Assembly (NCBI GenBank): GCA_944548615.1
Contig: OX155973.1
Location: 24,200,477 to 24,264,476, forward strand
Direction of reading: 5' to 3'
DNA length: 64,000 bases
Source of the DNA: Micropterix aruncella
Taxonomy: Eukaryota > Arthropoda > Insecta > Lepidoptera > Micropterigidae
Position numbers and translations under genes: made by a program. How positions within the stretch are numbered: position 1 is the first letter of the stretch; every line of letters starts with the position of its first letter. The notes beneath the pieces are model-generated. The model was not told the origin of the DNA and searched no databases. It saw nothing but the letters and a program-made list of their open reading frames with translations. Of this stretch, positions 29,606-45,062 are shown in pieces.

Positions 29606-29815
29606 TGCACGTATGTACGTATGTAAGTATGTACGTATGTACGTATGTACGTACGTACGTACGTACGTAGGTACATACGCACGCACGCATTATATATGTA
29701 TTTACGAACGAACGTACGTACGAATATATGTAAATATGTATATATGTATGTATATATGTATACACACATACACACACCCTCACACATACATACTCACACC
29801 CACACACACACACAC
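29606..29815. repeat. (ACGT/ATGT)n and (CA)n microsatellite
   Basis: Tandem TACG/TATG units followed by CACACA runs up to the left edge of foldback copy 4. All reading frames here are compositional. Confidence 0.9.
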
Positions 29816-29817
29816 AC

Positions 29818-30640
29818 AACTTGGGTTGTCGACTACAGCGGGCGAGCCCGTCACCTCGGAAAGTTTTAACGATTAGTCGTTCTATCTCCCTGTAAGTGAA
29901 CGTAGAAGACTTGGGGGCGAAACAGTCCACCGTCTAGCTACGCCACAAGCCCGTAAGAGGCCTACGCCTTAACCGCGAGATAGCCAGGAATATTACCTGG
30001 CGGGCCGACACTCACGCCCTTACCTCCAATTGTGACCAGATTACTCCGGTCTCTCGATTGGTTACGAGTTCGAGGTCGCTTGCACGGTGAAACGGTGGAG
30101 TCTGGAAGCTGTATTGTTTCCTATAGAGCGGGGGTGGTTGCGTACCTTACGGCGACTGCTCTTGAAATGACTATCGGCCATCCGATCCTGGGTGAAAGCC
30201 TGGCAAAGGACGCCGTGGTCCGCGATAGATTTGGTATACACCGTTTCACCGCTTCGTAAGGGAGAGGACCGCGCAAGCGACCTCGAACTCGGAACTAATC
30301 GAGAGACCGGAGAAATCTGGTAACAATTGGAAGTAAGGGCTCGAGTGTCGGCCCGCCAGGTAACATTACCGGCTATCTCGCGGTTAAGGCGTTGGTCTCT
30401 TACGGGTTGGGGCGTAGCTAGATGGTGGACTGTTTTGTCCCAAGTCTTCTACGTTCACTGCAGGGAGATAGAACGACTAATCGTTAAAACTTCTTGTGGT
30501 GACGGGCTCGCCCGATGTAGTCGACAACCCAAGTTGTTAGTCAGAGTGCACAGTCGATTGGCTTATGCCGCACGGTGCGCAGACCGTCCAGGAGCGCAAG
30601 AAGTTTGATTCCTGGGGGAAACTGACCATAAGGCCAGAGT
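29818..30640. mobile_element. Foldback family F, copy 4, with long inverted arms
   Basis: Left end AACTTGGGTTGTCGACTAC has its reverse complement at 30520-30538. Complementarity runs inward about 280 bases through the GACGGGCTCGCCCG, CTCCCTG, GGACTGTTTTG and TAAGGCGTTGG blocks. The middle holds TATAGAGCGGGGGTGG and GGCAAAGGACGCCG. A further family segment (CAGAGTGCACAGTCGATTGG) continues to 30640. Confidence 0.88.
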
Positions 30641-30646
30641 CCTACA

Positions 30647-30649
<3 letters not shown>

Positions 30650-30692
<43 letters not shown>
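30650..30692. repeat. (CA)n microsatellite
   Basis: About 20 CA units, 42 bases before exon 3. Confidence 0.95.
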
Positions 30693-30693
<1 letters not shown>

Positions 30694-30734
30694 TATCTTA
30701 CTTTCCCTAATTTCTAATGATTTTAACTTTACAG

Positions 30735-30844
30735 TGCCGTCAGAACTGGCCATGATCGAGACATCCTTGGATGAAATAGCAAGACAGACCTGCATTAAAA
30801 TCAGGAGACGAACCGCCGCTGATAGGAGCTATGTCCTAGTGACG
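30735..30844 (+). CDS. Astacin gene 1, exon 3
   Basis: Begins after TTTAACTTTACAG. Codes residues 115-151 with SLDEIARQTCIKIRRR and DRSYVLVT, the strand-helix region before the zinc site. Cys134 is the partner of the last cysteine. The exon lies 42 bases after a (CA)n tract that ends foldback copy 4, and ends in phase 0 at GTAAGA. Confidence 0.92.
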
Positions 30845-31689
30845 GTAAGAACTTGTAAATTGTAATGTGATTTATTTAGGGATCATGCGCTAGGATTGAC
30901 AACATTTGTTTTGGCCAACCGTGCCTCTTGTCAATTATGCACTCACGCCTTGTGCCGGATTGGTCTTCAGCAAATATGCTCTTCACTACCGACGTGACTC
31001 GATGAATCCTTGCTGCCCTTCGCCTCTGAACCGCCTGCCTTCATCCAGTCTGAAACCGCTACGTGCCCGCTCTCTATATCTCCTAACGGCGGCACTATAG
31101 CAGCGGCGGCAAGGGCGTAGCCATAGCATACGTTAACTAGAATATAATCTCGCTCATAACGAGCTATTTGCCATGAATAAGAGCAGGATTTTGTTTATTG
31201 CTGATTTATTGGCCGGTCCCAAAAAGAACTCTTTCTGAATCGCGAAAAAAATGGCATTTAAGGATGGCGAAGCAGGTATAAAACGGGCCTAATGGACTTC
31301 CATTCCGCCCGAGTAGCGGTAATCCTCGTCATTTGTCATTTCAAGCGAGCCCTTCAGTTGGTCGAATTTCTATTTATTTATTTATTTCAAAATTATTTAC
31401 TATAAGACATTGCTTTTGCTTATAAAAACAAGAAGAGCCGAATGGCAAAACCTTATCCTTTTGCTTATTTCATTCTATCACCCGGGGCCCGTTCTAGGAT
31501 GGACAGGACTCATCAATAAATTATGTAAAAGTTTTAGTAAAATGCTAATGAAACTAAATTGCCCTAAAATGTAGTCCTCAAAAAAAAAGATTATTTAATA
31601 AATACAACGCAATTCCATTATATAATCGGCATTAAATGGAACATAACATTCGATTAAATATAAAATGACAAACAGAATATAAATAGGAT
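30845..31689 (+). other. Intron 3, no gene seen
   Basis: Includes a GC-richer block 30950-31120 and a segment 31200-31340 without recognised elements. Confidence 0.5.
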
Positions 31690-31790
31690 AGAAAACGAAT
31701 TTACCGCGTGAAATTTGTAGGACCCGACGTTTCGGTGACGTTGCAGCCGCCGTTGTCTAGGGTAGACTGAAGAGCTGTCAGTCCGTTGTT
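31690..31790. repeat. GACCCGACGTTTCGGTGACG repeat module, copy 1
   Basis: About 95 bases from ATAAATAGGATAGAAAACG to CTAGGGTAGAC are identical by eye to 40758-40852. A diverged form at 25881-25975 is arranged as an inverted pair (GAGACCCGACGT...ACGTCGGGTCTC). Confidence 0.8.
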
Positions 31791-31859
31791 TTGCGGGTAG
31801 GCCGTGATATTAATCGAAAAAATGAAAAGACTTTGACGTGGTAGTCGGATTTGCAAAGT

Positions 31860-32403
31860 AAGTCGGAGAATAAACGGTCGAACGAAAACGTTTGTGAGTA
31901 ACGCTGCCTTAACGATGAGAGATATATGATTAAGTTCTAGAGAAAAGTTGTAGAGCTTGATAATGCCTACAAAAGAGTCAACGACAACATATATCTAACT
32001 TTTATATTTAAGTCACAAAAGTAGTATTTTTTTTTAAAAAAATAATTTAAATCGTTAGGTCATGTTTATTGGTCATATTATCAACAATTATGAATTCTTA
32101 TCAAAATAAGTAAATTTATCGTCGTGTTTAAAACAAAAGATTTTTCCTTTTCTGCATATAATTTCCCTTTTACTGCATAAATAGTTAAAGAGATAATACG
32201 CTCACAAATAAGACACTCTCAAATAACGGTATTATAGTCAAATGGGCATGCAAATACATACATACATATGCAGTAAAAATATAACCCTTCTTTTGGCAGT
32301 TAGGAAATAAATCATAGCACTCAGTACTAACCGAACCACACTTATAATTTCATCAGAGGTAAAAAGTTTTACCGCCCAACGAAGTGGGCACGGGTCAGCT
32401 AGT
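31860..32403 (-). repeat. Dispersed repeat E, copy 1 (minus)
   Basis: Ends ACCGCCCAACGAAGTGGGC...GTCAGCTAGT, the reverse complement of the start of copy 2 at 47488. Further shared blocks are AAAAGTTGTAGAGCTTG and TAGGTCATGTTTAT. It is a non-coding dispersed repeat of a type I associate with Lepidoptera. Confidence 0.8.
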
Positions 32404-33114
32404 TATTACTATTGCAAAAATATTTTTATTTTACAAAAGTTAATCAAACTGATACAAAAGACTCATGATCAGATTTCAAGTTTGAGTTAAAGAAAAATAT
32501 GAAAAACTTGTTTTTTTTGGCCGTCTAAACCAGGCTACTCCCCCCTTAATAGAACCAACCTCATAAGATGTCAATCGTGAAATACTTTCAATCAATGATA
32601 TTAAAATTATTATATTTTGCGAGCACGATCGATCGACACTACGCTTTTAAACGACGAACGCGCCATCTATTACCGCGCATCAATCTACACATACACGAAG
32701 TTGTAACCTTTTTGTTATTATGAGCAAGCTGACTGCCAGCCGTAAGTTTGTTGGAATGCATACTCCAATAGTATGCATTGGAATGCATACTGTTGGAATG
32801 CATACTGAGGGCCCTTTCGAGGTTTTGTTGACATGGGCAAGCTGAATGCCAATAGTCAGTTTGTTGCTATTAGAATGCAGCTGTGACCAATTTATATAAG
32901 ACCGATTCTATGAACAAGGAAGGGCTATGAAAGAGTATTGTACCGTCTTGGTTCGCAAGTACATATGAATATTACGCCATTCTTTCCAGACGACTTACGA
33001 CTCAACATTTTAGCTTGCATAGACGCCACTAATAATATCGATTTTGACGTCATAATGTATTGAGATCCAGCGTAACGTTATTAAAATAGTATCGTTCGTT
33101 TTATTATTTTTTAT
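32404..33114 (+). other. Intron 3, no gene seen
   Basis: Contains three copies of GGAATGCATACT at 32752-32808 within a small imperfect palindromic cluster. No gene. Confidence 0.55.
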
Positions 33115-33690
33115 TTGTTGTGTGGGGTTTCTCTAGGGTCCTTATGAGCCTTGTAACACTGCGACCATTGCTGATCTATTGTGTTCGCCACCTACTATAG
33201 TTCCGCGCTAAATCTCTTGTCATTTAAGAACCTCAACAGGATTTTGGTTCCAGATTGTTTTACCTCCTCATGTTATAGGTAATGACCACCCAAGTGGGTG
33301 TATCTTTTACGCATCAGCGGGCCACACTTGCACATGAGGTGCAGGGGAGTTTCCTCTGCCCCTTGGCAGAACCTGCACATTTTCGTGTCCCGGAGATTGA
33401 GGCTGTACATGTGTTTGTTCAGGCCACAATTCCCCGTGAGCGCCCTCACCAGTATGCCTAGATTATTTCTATTTAGCGATAACACCTCACGGGCAGTCTT
33501 ACGGTCGTAAGCCTTGATTAGCGCTTTGGTATAATTCAACCCTGTCGTGTTGTTCCAGTGGTTTTCAGATTGTTCGAAACATATTTTTTTGAACATTAGG
33601 TTTGCAAAGCTTTTTGGTACGCCACAGCAAGGTTCAGAGCCGTACAACGTTCCCTTTGCTCCCGTCTTAGCAAGTTCGTCGGTCTTTTCA
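33115..33690 (-). pseudogene. LINE family J, copy 1 (C-terminal ORF2 and 3' UTR)
   Basis: Starts in the end of RNase H (EKTDELAKTGAKGTLYG) and continues through EVLSLNRNNLGILVRALTG, KMCRFCQGAEETPLHLMCKCG to GGHYL. The CX2C...H...C motif is the C-terminal finger of I/R1/Jockey-group LINE ORF2. It then runs into a 3' UTR ending CCCCACACAACAAATAAA. Copy 2 at 57560-58535 is the same family with more of the RNase H domain. Confidence 0.85.
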
Positions 33691-34392
<702 letters not shown>

Positions 34393-34593
34393 TAGGTAGA
34401 ATTGTGTAATGCACATGATTTTACGTTTCATCATTGCGACTGCTGAAACATTTCTCTCAGTATATCTGCTCCAATTCTAGGTCAATTAACAAAACTTGGT
34501 ATATTCTACGCCACAGAGAAAGCCGCGTCGCATTCGCGGCAATTCAAAATCCTTTTAACAATCTTAAGATGTTGATACATTTTTATTTTTCAG

Positions 34594-34801
34594 GGCAAAG
34601 AGACAGGCTGCTGGTCCTTTGTTGGCTATTTGAATCGAGGCGCCCAGTCATTGAACTTGCAGCCGCGCAGGTTCGGACCTAACTGCATGTGGAACGGAAT
34701 CATCATCCACGAGTTCCTCCACGCCTTCGGCGTCTACCACATGCAGAGTAACTACAACCGCGACGACTGGGTTCGCATCGTTTGGGCGAACATCGCCTTA
34801 G
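34594..34801 (+). CDS. Astacin gene 1, exon 4 (zinc-binding active site)
   Basis: Begins after TTTATTTTTCAG. Codes residues 152-220: GKETGCWSFVG, GPNCMWNG, then HEFLHAFGVYH with three His ligands and the catalytic Glu, then MQSNYNRDDWVRIVW. Classic astacins have Glu after the third His (GFxHExxRxDRD); here it is Met, although the RDD that follows is kept. Similar replacements occur in other insect astacins, as I recall. Ends in phase 1 at GTCAGT. Confidence 0.95.
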
Positions 34802-34976
34802 GTCAGTGGCGCATAATAGCACAAGTCACAGCATTTGCTACAAGTGTTACATTACATTACATTACATTTACATCGTGTCCAATTGACGACTAAGAATCGC
34901 TCTTGGACGTGTCAAAATATTTGTGTTAGGTAGTAAGTCTCATTACTATATACCTAACATATATCATACCTACCAT

Positions 34977-36440
<1,464 letters not shown>

Positions 36441-39400
36441 TAGCTGTTGCCCGCGGCTTCGCACGCGTTAAATTTGGGTTAAGATAGATCCCTTTTTCCC
36501 AGTCAAGTGGTAAGTTTTTGCGTGTAATATATAAAGGTATCTAACGTCCTTCTCTGTAGGTACTCCTGTCAATATGTACTTCATGGTGATCAACTAAGTA
36601 ATTAAGGCGTGAAGATGTGACGATCGCGGTGCTTGCGCTACGCATGTTATCGAGACAAATGATGAATTTATAATGAGGTTCTAGCGCCTTCTCACGTCCG
36701 GGAACCGTCGCGCGCGACTTCTATTTTGATTTTTAGGGTTATTTACCTCTTCTCACCCCCTAAGTGGTAGATTTTAGAAAAATTGAAACATGCATTTGCT
36801 TATTTGTTTATTATCATCTAAACCTCTTTTCGCCACATTAGGGGTTGAATTAAAAAAATACTAAATACGTATTTGCCTAAATGTTTATTAGAGTATACAA
36901 TTTCCATCTAATATCGTTTCTCCATACAAATTTTAAACCCCTTTTCACGCCTTTAGGGGTTGACTTGTGAAAAAACGCGAAAGACGTATTTAATTATTTG
37001 TTTATTAGAGTTATCCTACAAAGTTTCAAAATAAAAAGTCCATCTAATATCGTTTCTCCATACAAACTTAAACACCCCTTTTTACGCCTTTAGGGGTGAA
37101 ATTTCAAAAAAATACGAAACACATATTTGCTTAGATGGTTTTTAAAGTAATCCTACAAAGTTCATCTAATATCGTTTTTTCATACAAATTTTGAAACCCC
37201 GTTTCACCCCTTTAGGGGTTGAATTTTGAAAAAACACAAAAGACATATTTGCTTATTTGTTTATTCGAGTAATCTTACAAAGTTTCGAATTAAAAAGTAT
37301 ATCTATATCGTTTTCCATACAAATTTCGAAACCCCTTTTCACCCCTTTAGTTGTGGAATTTTGAAAAAATATGAAACACGTGTTTCCTTATTTATTTATT
37401 AGAGTGACCTTACAAAGTTTCGAAATAAAAAGTCCATCTAAAATCGTTTATCCATACAAACTTTAAAACCCCGTTTTACCCCTCTAAGGGCGAAATTTTG
37501 AAAAATTATGAAAGACCCATTTGTTTATTTGATTATGAGAGTAATATTACAAAGTTTTGAATTAAAAAGTCTATCTGTATCGTTTCTCCATACAAATTGT
37601 ATAACCCCTTTTCACCCGTTTAGGGGTTGAATTTTGAAAAACCACGAAAGGCGTAGTTTCTTACTTTTTTATTAGAGTAATCCTTCGAATTTTCGAAATA
37701 AAAAGCACATCTAATGTTGTTTATTCATACAAAGTGTGGAACCCTGTTTCACCCCTTTAGGGGTAGAAAAAAAAATAAAAAAACACCTATTTTCTTATTT
37801 GAGTAACCTTACAAAGTTTCGAATTAAAAAGACCATCAATAACGTTTCTTCATAATAATTTTATAACCCCTTTCCACCCCTTTAGGGGTTGAATTTTGGA
37901 AAAACCACGAAAATCGCATTTTGGTTTTTTTTTAATTAGAGTACTCCTACAGGAATTCTAAATTAAAAGCACGTCTAATATTGTTCATTCATACAAATTT
38001 TGAAACCCCGTTTCACCCCTTTAGGGGTTGAACTTTGAAAAAACATGAAACAACTATTTTCTTATTTGTTTATTAGAGTAATCTTACAAAGTTTCGAATT
38101 AAAAAGTACATCTATATCGTTTCTCCATAAAAAAATCGAAACCCCTTTTCATCCCTTTAGGGGTTCAATTTTTAAAAAATTAGAAAAACGTGTTTCCTTA
38201 TTTATATGTTAGTAATCTTACAAACTTTCGAAATAAAAAGTCCAACTAAAATCGTTTATCCATACAAACTTTAAAACCCTGTTTCACCCCCTTAAGGGTA
38301 GAATTTTGAAAAAACATGAAACACCTATTTCCTTATTTGTTTATTAGAGTAGTCTTTCAAAGTTTCGAATTAAAAAGTACTTCTATATAGGTTTTCCATA
38401 CAAACTGTGAAACCCATTTTCACCCTTTTAGGGGTTGAATTTTCAAAAAATATGAAACACGTGTTTCCTTATTTATTTATTAGAGTAATCTTACAAACTT
38501 TCGAAATAAAAAGTCCATCTAAAATCGTTTATCCATACAAACTTTAAACCCCCGTATTACCCCTTTGGGGCGGAATTTTGAAAAACCATAAAACACCTAT
38601 TTGATTATTTGTTTATAAGAGTAATCTTAAAAAGTTTCGAATTAAAAAGTACATCTATATCGATTTTCCATACAAACTTTGGAACCCCTTTTCACCCCTT
38701 TAGGGGTTGAATTTTGAAAAAATATGATACACATGTTACCTTATTTATTTATTAGAGTAATCTTACAAAGTTTCGAAATAAAAAGCACATCTAATATTGT
38801 TCATTCATACAAATTTTGAAACCCCGTTTCACCCCTTTAGGGGTTGAATTTTGAAACAACATGAAACACCTGTTTTCTTATTTGTTTATTAGAGTAATCT
38901 TACAAAGTTTCGAATTAAAAAGTACATCTATATCGTTTCTTCATAAAGAAAATTGAAACCCTTTTTCACCCCTTTAGGGGTTGAATTTTTAAAAAATATG
39001 AAAAACGTGTTTCCTTATTTATTTATTAAAGTAATCTTACAAACTTTCGAAATAAAAAGTCCAACTAAAATCGTTTATCCATACAAACTTTAAACCCCTA
39101 TTTCACCCCTTTAAGGGTAGAATTTTGTAAAAACATGAAACACCTATTTCCTTATTTGTTTATTAGAGTAGTCTTTCAAAGTTTCGAAATAAAAAGTACA
39201 TCTATATAGGTTTTCCATACAAACTGTGAACCCCCCTTTTCAACCCCTTTAGGGGTTGAATTTTCAAAAAATATGAAATACGTATTTCCTTATTTATTTA
39301 TTAGAGTAATCTTACAAACTTTCGAAATAAAAAGTCCATCTAAAATCGTTTATCCATACAAACTTTAAACCCCCGTATTACCCCTTTAGGGGCGGAATTT

Positions 39401-40240
39401 TGAAAAACCATAAAACACCTATTTGATTATTTGTTCATAAGAGTAATCTTAAAAAGTTTCGAATTAAAAAGTACATCTATATCGATTTTCCATACAAACT
39501 TTGGAACCCCTTTTCACCCCTTTAGGGGTTGAATTTTGAAAAAATATGATACACGTGTTACCTTATTTATTTATTAGAGTAATCTTACAAAGTTCCGAAA
39601 TAAAAAGCACATCTAATATTGTTCATTCATACAAATTTTGAAACCCCGTTTCACCCCTTTAGGGGTTGAATTTTGAAAAAACATGAAACACATGTTTTCT
39701 TATGTGTTTATTAGAGTAATCTTACTAAGTTTCGAATTAAAAAGTACATCTATATCGTCTCTCTATAAAAATTTCGAAACCCCTTTTCACCACTTTAGGG
39801 GTTGAATTTTGAAAAAATATGAAACACGTGTTTCCTTATTTATTTATTAGAGTAATCTTACAAACTTTCGAAATAAAAAGTCCATCTAAAATCGTTTGTC
39901 CATACAAATTTTAAACCCTCGGTTTTCCCCTTTAAGGGTAGAATTTTGAAAAAACATGAAACACCTATTTCCTTATTTGTTTATTAGAGTAGTCTTTCAA
40001 AGTTTCGAATTAAAAAGTACATCTATATAGGTTTTCCATACAAACTGTGAAACCCCTTTTCACCCCTTCAGGGGTTGAATTTCGAAAAATCCGCCCTTAG
40101 TGAGCGTTTGCGTCCTAAAAGGAACCTATGTTAAAAATTTCAGCCTTCTAGGTCTAAGAGTTTGGGCTGGGCGTTGATGAGTCAGTCAATGAATGAATGA
40201 ATGAATCGGAACTTCTCTCTTTATATATGAGATATAAAAA
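36441..40240 (+). mobile_element. Repeat element carrying a ~135-bp tandem array (intron 4)
   Basis: Opens CTAGCTGTTGCCCGCGGC and ends after GATGAGTCAGTCAATGAATG and TCTTTATATATGAGATA, the two ends of a dispersed repeat type common in moths and butterflies as I recall. Between them, from about 36760 to 40090, are 25 units of ~135 bases. Each contains CACCCCTTTAGGGGTTGAATTTTG, a CCTTATTTATTTATTAGAGTAATC-like block and CCATACAAA. Higher-order similarity is visible: blocks around 38100-38900 recur at 39050-39800. Nothing codes. Confidence 0.85.
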
Positions 40241-40757
40241 CTTTGGAACTTACTAAAAGTTATTCGTCGTAAAATCTTATTAAAAAACAATTAATGGCTT
40301 ATTATATAAAATAGTTAATAATTCTAATGGCTACCTACTAAAAGCCACACAACACAATAACTAAAATAGTCAGTTAAAAAGTTGAATAATCAAAGCAGAA
40401 GCCTAACAATTGAAATAGTCCATAATTCGAATATATACGTAGGTACTAAAAACTGTACATATTAACATCCAAAGTAGTAAGTAGTGGTAAATAATCAAAC
40501 TGAAGCTATTTTTTTTTATTTTATTTTAAACATAACATGCGTATTCATAAAATGGTCATACCAAGTAATGGTGCGAAGTAACCGACGACCCACATTCATA
40601 CGACCATGCGCAGCGCATGCCCAACTAGGCTGAGTATAGCCTGTATCTGGGCATACGATTTATTTTCAGACTTGGTGGAGAAGCATAACTGACGTAGGAC
40701 ACATACACTTATACACACATATACATATACGCATATATACATATACATATACATACA
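40241..40757 (+). other. Intron 4, no gene seen
   Basis: A/T-rich; TATACATATACATA microsatellite near 40730. Confidence 0.5.
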
Positions 40758-40853
40758 TTATAAATAGGATAGAAAACGAATTTACCGCGTGAAATTTGTA
40801 GGACCCGACGTTTCGGTGACGTTGCAGCCGCCGTTGTCTAGGGTAGACATATA
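40758..40853. repeat. GACCCGACGTTTCGGTGACG repeat module, copy 2
   Basis: Apparently identical to 31690-31784. The flanks differ: ATATACATACATT sequence on both sides suggests insertion in a (CATA)n tract. Confidence 0.8.
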
Positions 40854-41034
40854 CATACATTCCCACATACACATATATGTTACATTATGTTTATTATCTT
40901 ATATCACATTTATGCAGGTATATTATTTTTACGAGATGATTTGCAGAAGATCATTCTGTGTCCTTGAACGACCTATATCGTCAAGAAGCCATGTTTTATT
41001 TTTTTTTTATTGAATAAAAAGCTACTTAAATTTT

Positions 41035-41265
41035 TTTTTATGTCGTCATCGAGACGGTTGAATATTTTGGGTTCGATAAAGTTTAATTGTCCTTGGGCAA
41101 ATGATGAATTAACTCGGGGAACGGCATTTATTCAAGCCTGCAGATGCTCTTGTAGTTCTGTGTTGCTGGCTTCGTGGTCGTTTATCTAGGGTTCGATGGA
41201 AAAACATGAGTGACTGTTTCATAAACAGCTGCCGTATATCTAACCCCTTACTTTCTTGGAAAATC
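41035..41265 (-). pseudogene. LINE family D ORF2 C-terminal fragment
   Basis: Reads DIRQLFMKQSLMFFHR and, after a frameshift, NSSFAQGQLNFIEPKIFN, matching the IRQLFIKQLL...SSFAQRHFYFLAPRFYN blocks of the other family D copies. Diverged and broken. Confidence 0.7.
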
Positions 41266-41522
41266 ATGTTCTTACATTTAAATACTAAAAGTACAAATAT
41301 AATTATCATTCAAATTGGTAGGTACAACATTTGCAAAGTCATGGCCCTCGAATTCGGTCAGATTATAGACGGGGGAGAGGGGGGTGCTTGTCTACTTGCC
41401 AGGAGAGTCTTGGGATGACGCAATCGATTTTGTTTGATCAAGGCCTTTGTTCATTATAATAAAACGTAAAAGCCGACCTTGGCCAATGTTTTCAAGATTT
41501 GAGTTTCCTTTTTCATCAACAG

Positions 41523-41659
41523 GAACTTGGCACAACTTCAACATGTACAGCAACGACTTCGTTTCAACCTTTGGCACCGATTATGACTTCGGCAGTGTGA
41601 TGCACTACAGCGCTTGGGCTTTCAGCACGAACGGACAAAGGACCATCGAACCCCTAAGA
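41523..41659 (+). CDS. Astacin gene 1, exon 5 (Met-turn)
   Basis: Begins after TTTTTCATCAACAG. Codes residues 221-266: GTWHNFNMY, then DYDFGSVMHYSAWAFS containing the Met-turn and the Tyr that acts as a zinc switch, then RTIEPLR. Ends in phase 0 at GTAAGT. Confidence 0.93.
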
Positions 41660-41875
41660 GTAAGTATTTTAGTACAAACTTTCCTTCAAATTAAAAAATA
41701 TTGTCATAGGAATGAACTAGACATCTCAGCGCTTCGTCAAACCCGCGAACTACCTAGTCATAAATGTGAACTTCACATTTTTATATGTAAACTTTTACTT
41801 GATATTTCTTTGCTAATTTAGATAATACAAAAATAACATTTCGGAAAAGAAAGGAAAGCAGAATTAAATTAGTTT

Positions 41876-42473
41876 TTAAGATATTGCATAGCTTTTATCG
41901 CGGGCCTAGGCCAGCGCGGCGACCGAATGAAGAAATTTCTTAACGAAAATTAATGATTTTAAACTGATAATTACGTCTTACCGAGTACTGCTTACGATTC
42001 GAAAAAAATATATGTTAAACAAGAACATTTTCTTATATTCATAGCTTTGAATATTTTAGATTTTGTAAAAATTACATAGTGTAATTAATTTGTGAAATTA
42101 GGTCTAACCGAACACAAAAACGACTACTACGCAAATACTATCTGGCGTATTATTATGAAACCTGCACCATTTTAAAGATAATTTAATTATCTATCTTTTT
42201 ATCTACGATTTTTTTCGAATAATCCATTTTTTTTTCTTTATTGGATAAAAAATTCGTGTGCGGCGCTCTTTTGGAAGACGTTTAAATTATTCCGAATCAT
42301 TTGCTTCCGCAGCCGCAAATGATTCGGAATAATTTCAACCTTTTCCGATAGAGCGCAGTTATTTGATATCAGAAAAAATAAAATAAGTAAAATAAATAAA
42401 TAATTATAATTGCATAAGTTGTTAAAAATGCTATGCAAATGCTTTACCGCGGCAGTCCCCGAGTGACACACGT
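41876..42473 (-). mobile_element. MITE family A, copy 4 (intron 5)
   Basis: Reverse orientation, TTAAGATATTGCATAGC to CACACGT, with the central hairpin. Confidence 0.9.
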
Positions 42474-43491
<1,018 letters not shown>

Positions 43492-43610
43492 AAATTTTGA
43501 AAAAACTGCAGGCACCTTAAACACAGTAATTGATATACTGTGATTAATTCGTGTATTAATAAATTAACTTTTAACAAAAATGTACCTGTGTTTTTTATAA
43601 AAAAATAATA

Positions 43611-44208
43611 CGTGTGGCACTCGGGGACTGCCGTGGTAAAGCTATTGCATAGCATTTTTAACAACTTATGCAATTAAAACTATTTATTTACTTTATTTAT
43701 TTTATTTTTTCTGATATCAGATAACTGCGCTCTATCGGAAAACGTTGAAATTATTCCGAATCATTTGCGGCTGCGAAAGCAAATGATTCGGAATAATTTA
43801 AACGTCTTCCGATAGAGCGCCGCGCACGAATTTTTTATTCGATAAAGCAAAATAACCGGATTATTCGAAAAAAATCGTACATAAAAAGATAGATAATTAA
43901 ATTATCTTTATAATGGTGCAGGTTTCATAATAATACGCCAGATAGTATTTGCGTAGTAGTCGTTTTTGTGCTCGGTTAGACCTAATTTCACAAAAATAAT
44001 TACACTATGTAATAAAACAAAATCTAAAATATTCAAAGCTAAGAATATTAGGGAAATATTCTTGTTTAACATATATTTTTTTCGAATCGTAAGCAGTACT
44101 CCTTTAGACGTAATTATCAGTTTAAAATCATTAATTTTCGTTAAGAAATTTCTTTATTCGGTCGCCGCGCTGGCCTTAGGCCCGCGATAAAAGCTATGCA
44201 ATAGCTTA
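43611..44208 (+). mobile_element. MITE family A, copy 5, with 9-bp target duplication
   Basis: CGTGTGGCAC to CAATAGCTTA, flanked on both sides by AAAATAATA (43602-43610 and 44209-44217). This is the clearest target duplication in the family. The central hairpin is complete. Confidence 0.9.
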
Positions 44209-44441
44209 AAAATAATAAATACTGTGTTTTTATCTAAGGTATCTCGGTAACTATCCATCGACAGACAAACCGAAAAATGTGCCTTATAGTACTCCAACTC
44301 GTGATTTTAAAGAACCAAACTTGTATAAACACAGTAAATGAAGTTACTGTGTTTTCATTTGCGACGGCAGCATAGTCGTCCATCGCTACCCAAAAGAAAC
44401 GTTCACGATGAAGAATATTTAAAATGTGTTTTATTTCGCAG

Positions 44442-44549
44442 CCTTGGACCGGTAACATGGGCTCAAATACTAACTGGACTGCATCGGATATCTTGAAGTT
44501 GAACCGCATGTACGATTGTCCTGGGCACGAGCAGTGGTCAAGAAACTAA
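44442..44549 (+). CDS. Astacin gene 1, exon 6 (C-terminus)
   Basis: Begins after TTTTATTTCGCAG. Codes residues 267-301: PWTGNMGSNTNWTASDILKLNRMYDC and a short tail to TAA. The (S/T)xxDxxxLNxMYxC ending is the usual close of the astacin domain, with Cys292 pairing to Cys134. No AATAAA was noticed in the first 200 bases downstream. Confidence 0.92.
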   Translation, partial: PWTGNMGSNTNWTASDILKLNRMYDCPGHEQWSRN

Positions 44550-45062
44550 GCCAAACCTTACAGCAATTTAAATCTTTGGGATATTCAACTATTTTTTTCC
44601 TACTCCCATATTTATTTATCGATACTATCCTCTACCTCTAAATTGGTCGAACCAAAAAAAAAGGAGTGCTAACGTTGTTTTTATATACGAAAGAAATTCT
44701 ATTCGGTTTCAACGTACGATTTTTATTTTTTTTTACATATTAATTACATGATTAATTTAGGCATTAATACTAATTTTAGAGCTTTGGAAATTTGCAAAAG
44801 AGTGCGGCTTCGATGGGATTCTATCACCTTTATATTCATATTATATTCATATTCATGTTATTAGTATACTGGTATACAAGTCAGATACAGAAACAAACAT
44901 TCATACATATTAGCAAACCAACATTTTTTTATCGTAAAGAAAAGATAAAACAAAACCAAGACAAAAAACACAAGAATAATATAAAAGGAAGAAATACAAG
45001 ACAAAATGCAGAGAGATCATTAAATACTTTAGACTTCACTCGAGTAATATTCCTCTAGTGAT
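44550..45062 (+). other. 3' flank of astacin gene 1
   Basis: A/T-rich 3' untranslated/flanking sequence. The part from about 44690 may be the 3' end of the minus-strand LINE that follows. No further gene. Confidence 0.5.

Noticed and set aside
29514..29930. Tyr/Val/Thr- and Cys-rich frames near the microsatellite
   Set aside because: Translations of (ACGT)n and (CA)n repeats, open on both strands.
36760..40090. CRISPR-like or protein-coding interpretation of the regular array
   Set aside because: Units of ~135 bases are repeated as a whole with no distinct spacers, there are no cas genes, and the context is a eukaryotic intron. It is a satellite-type array.
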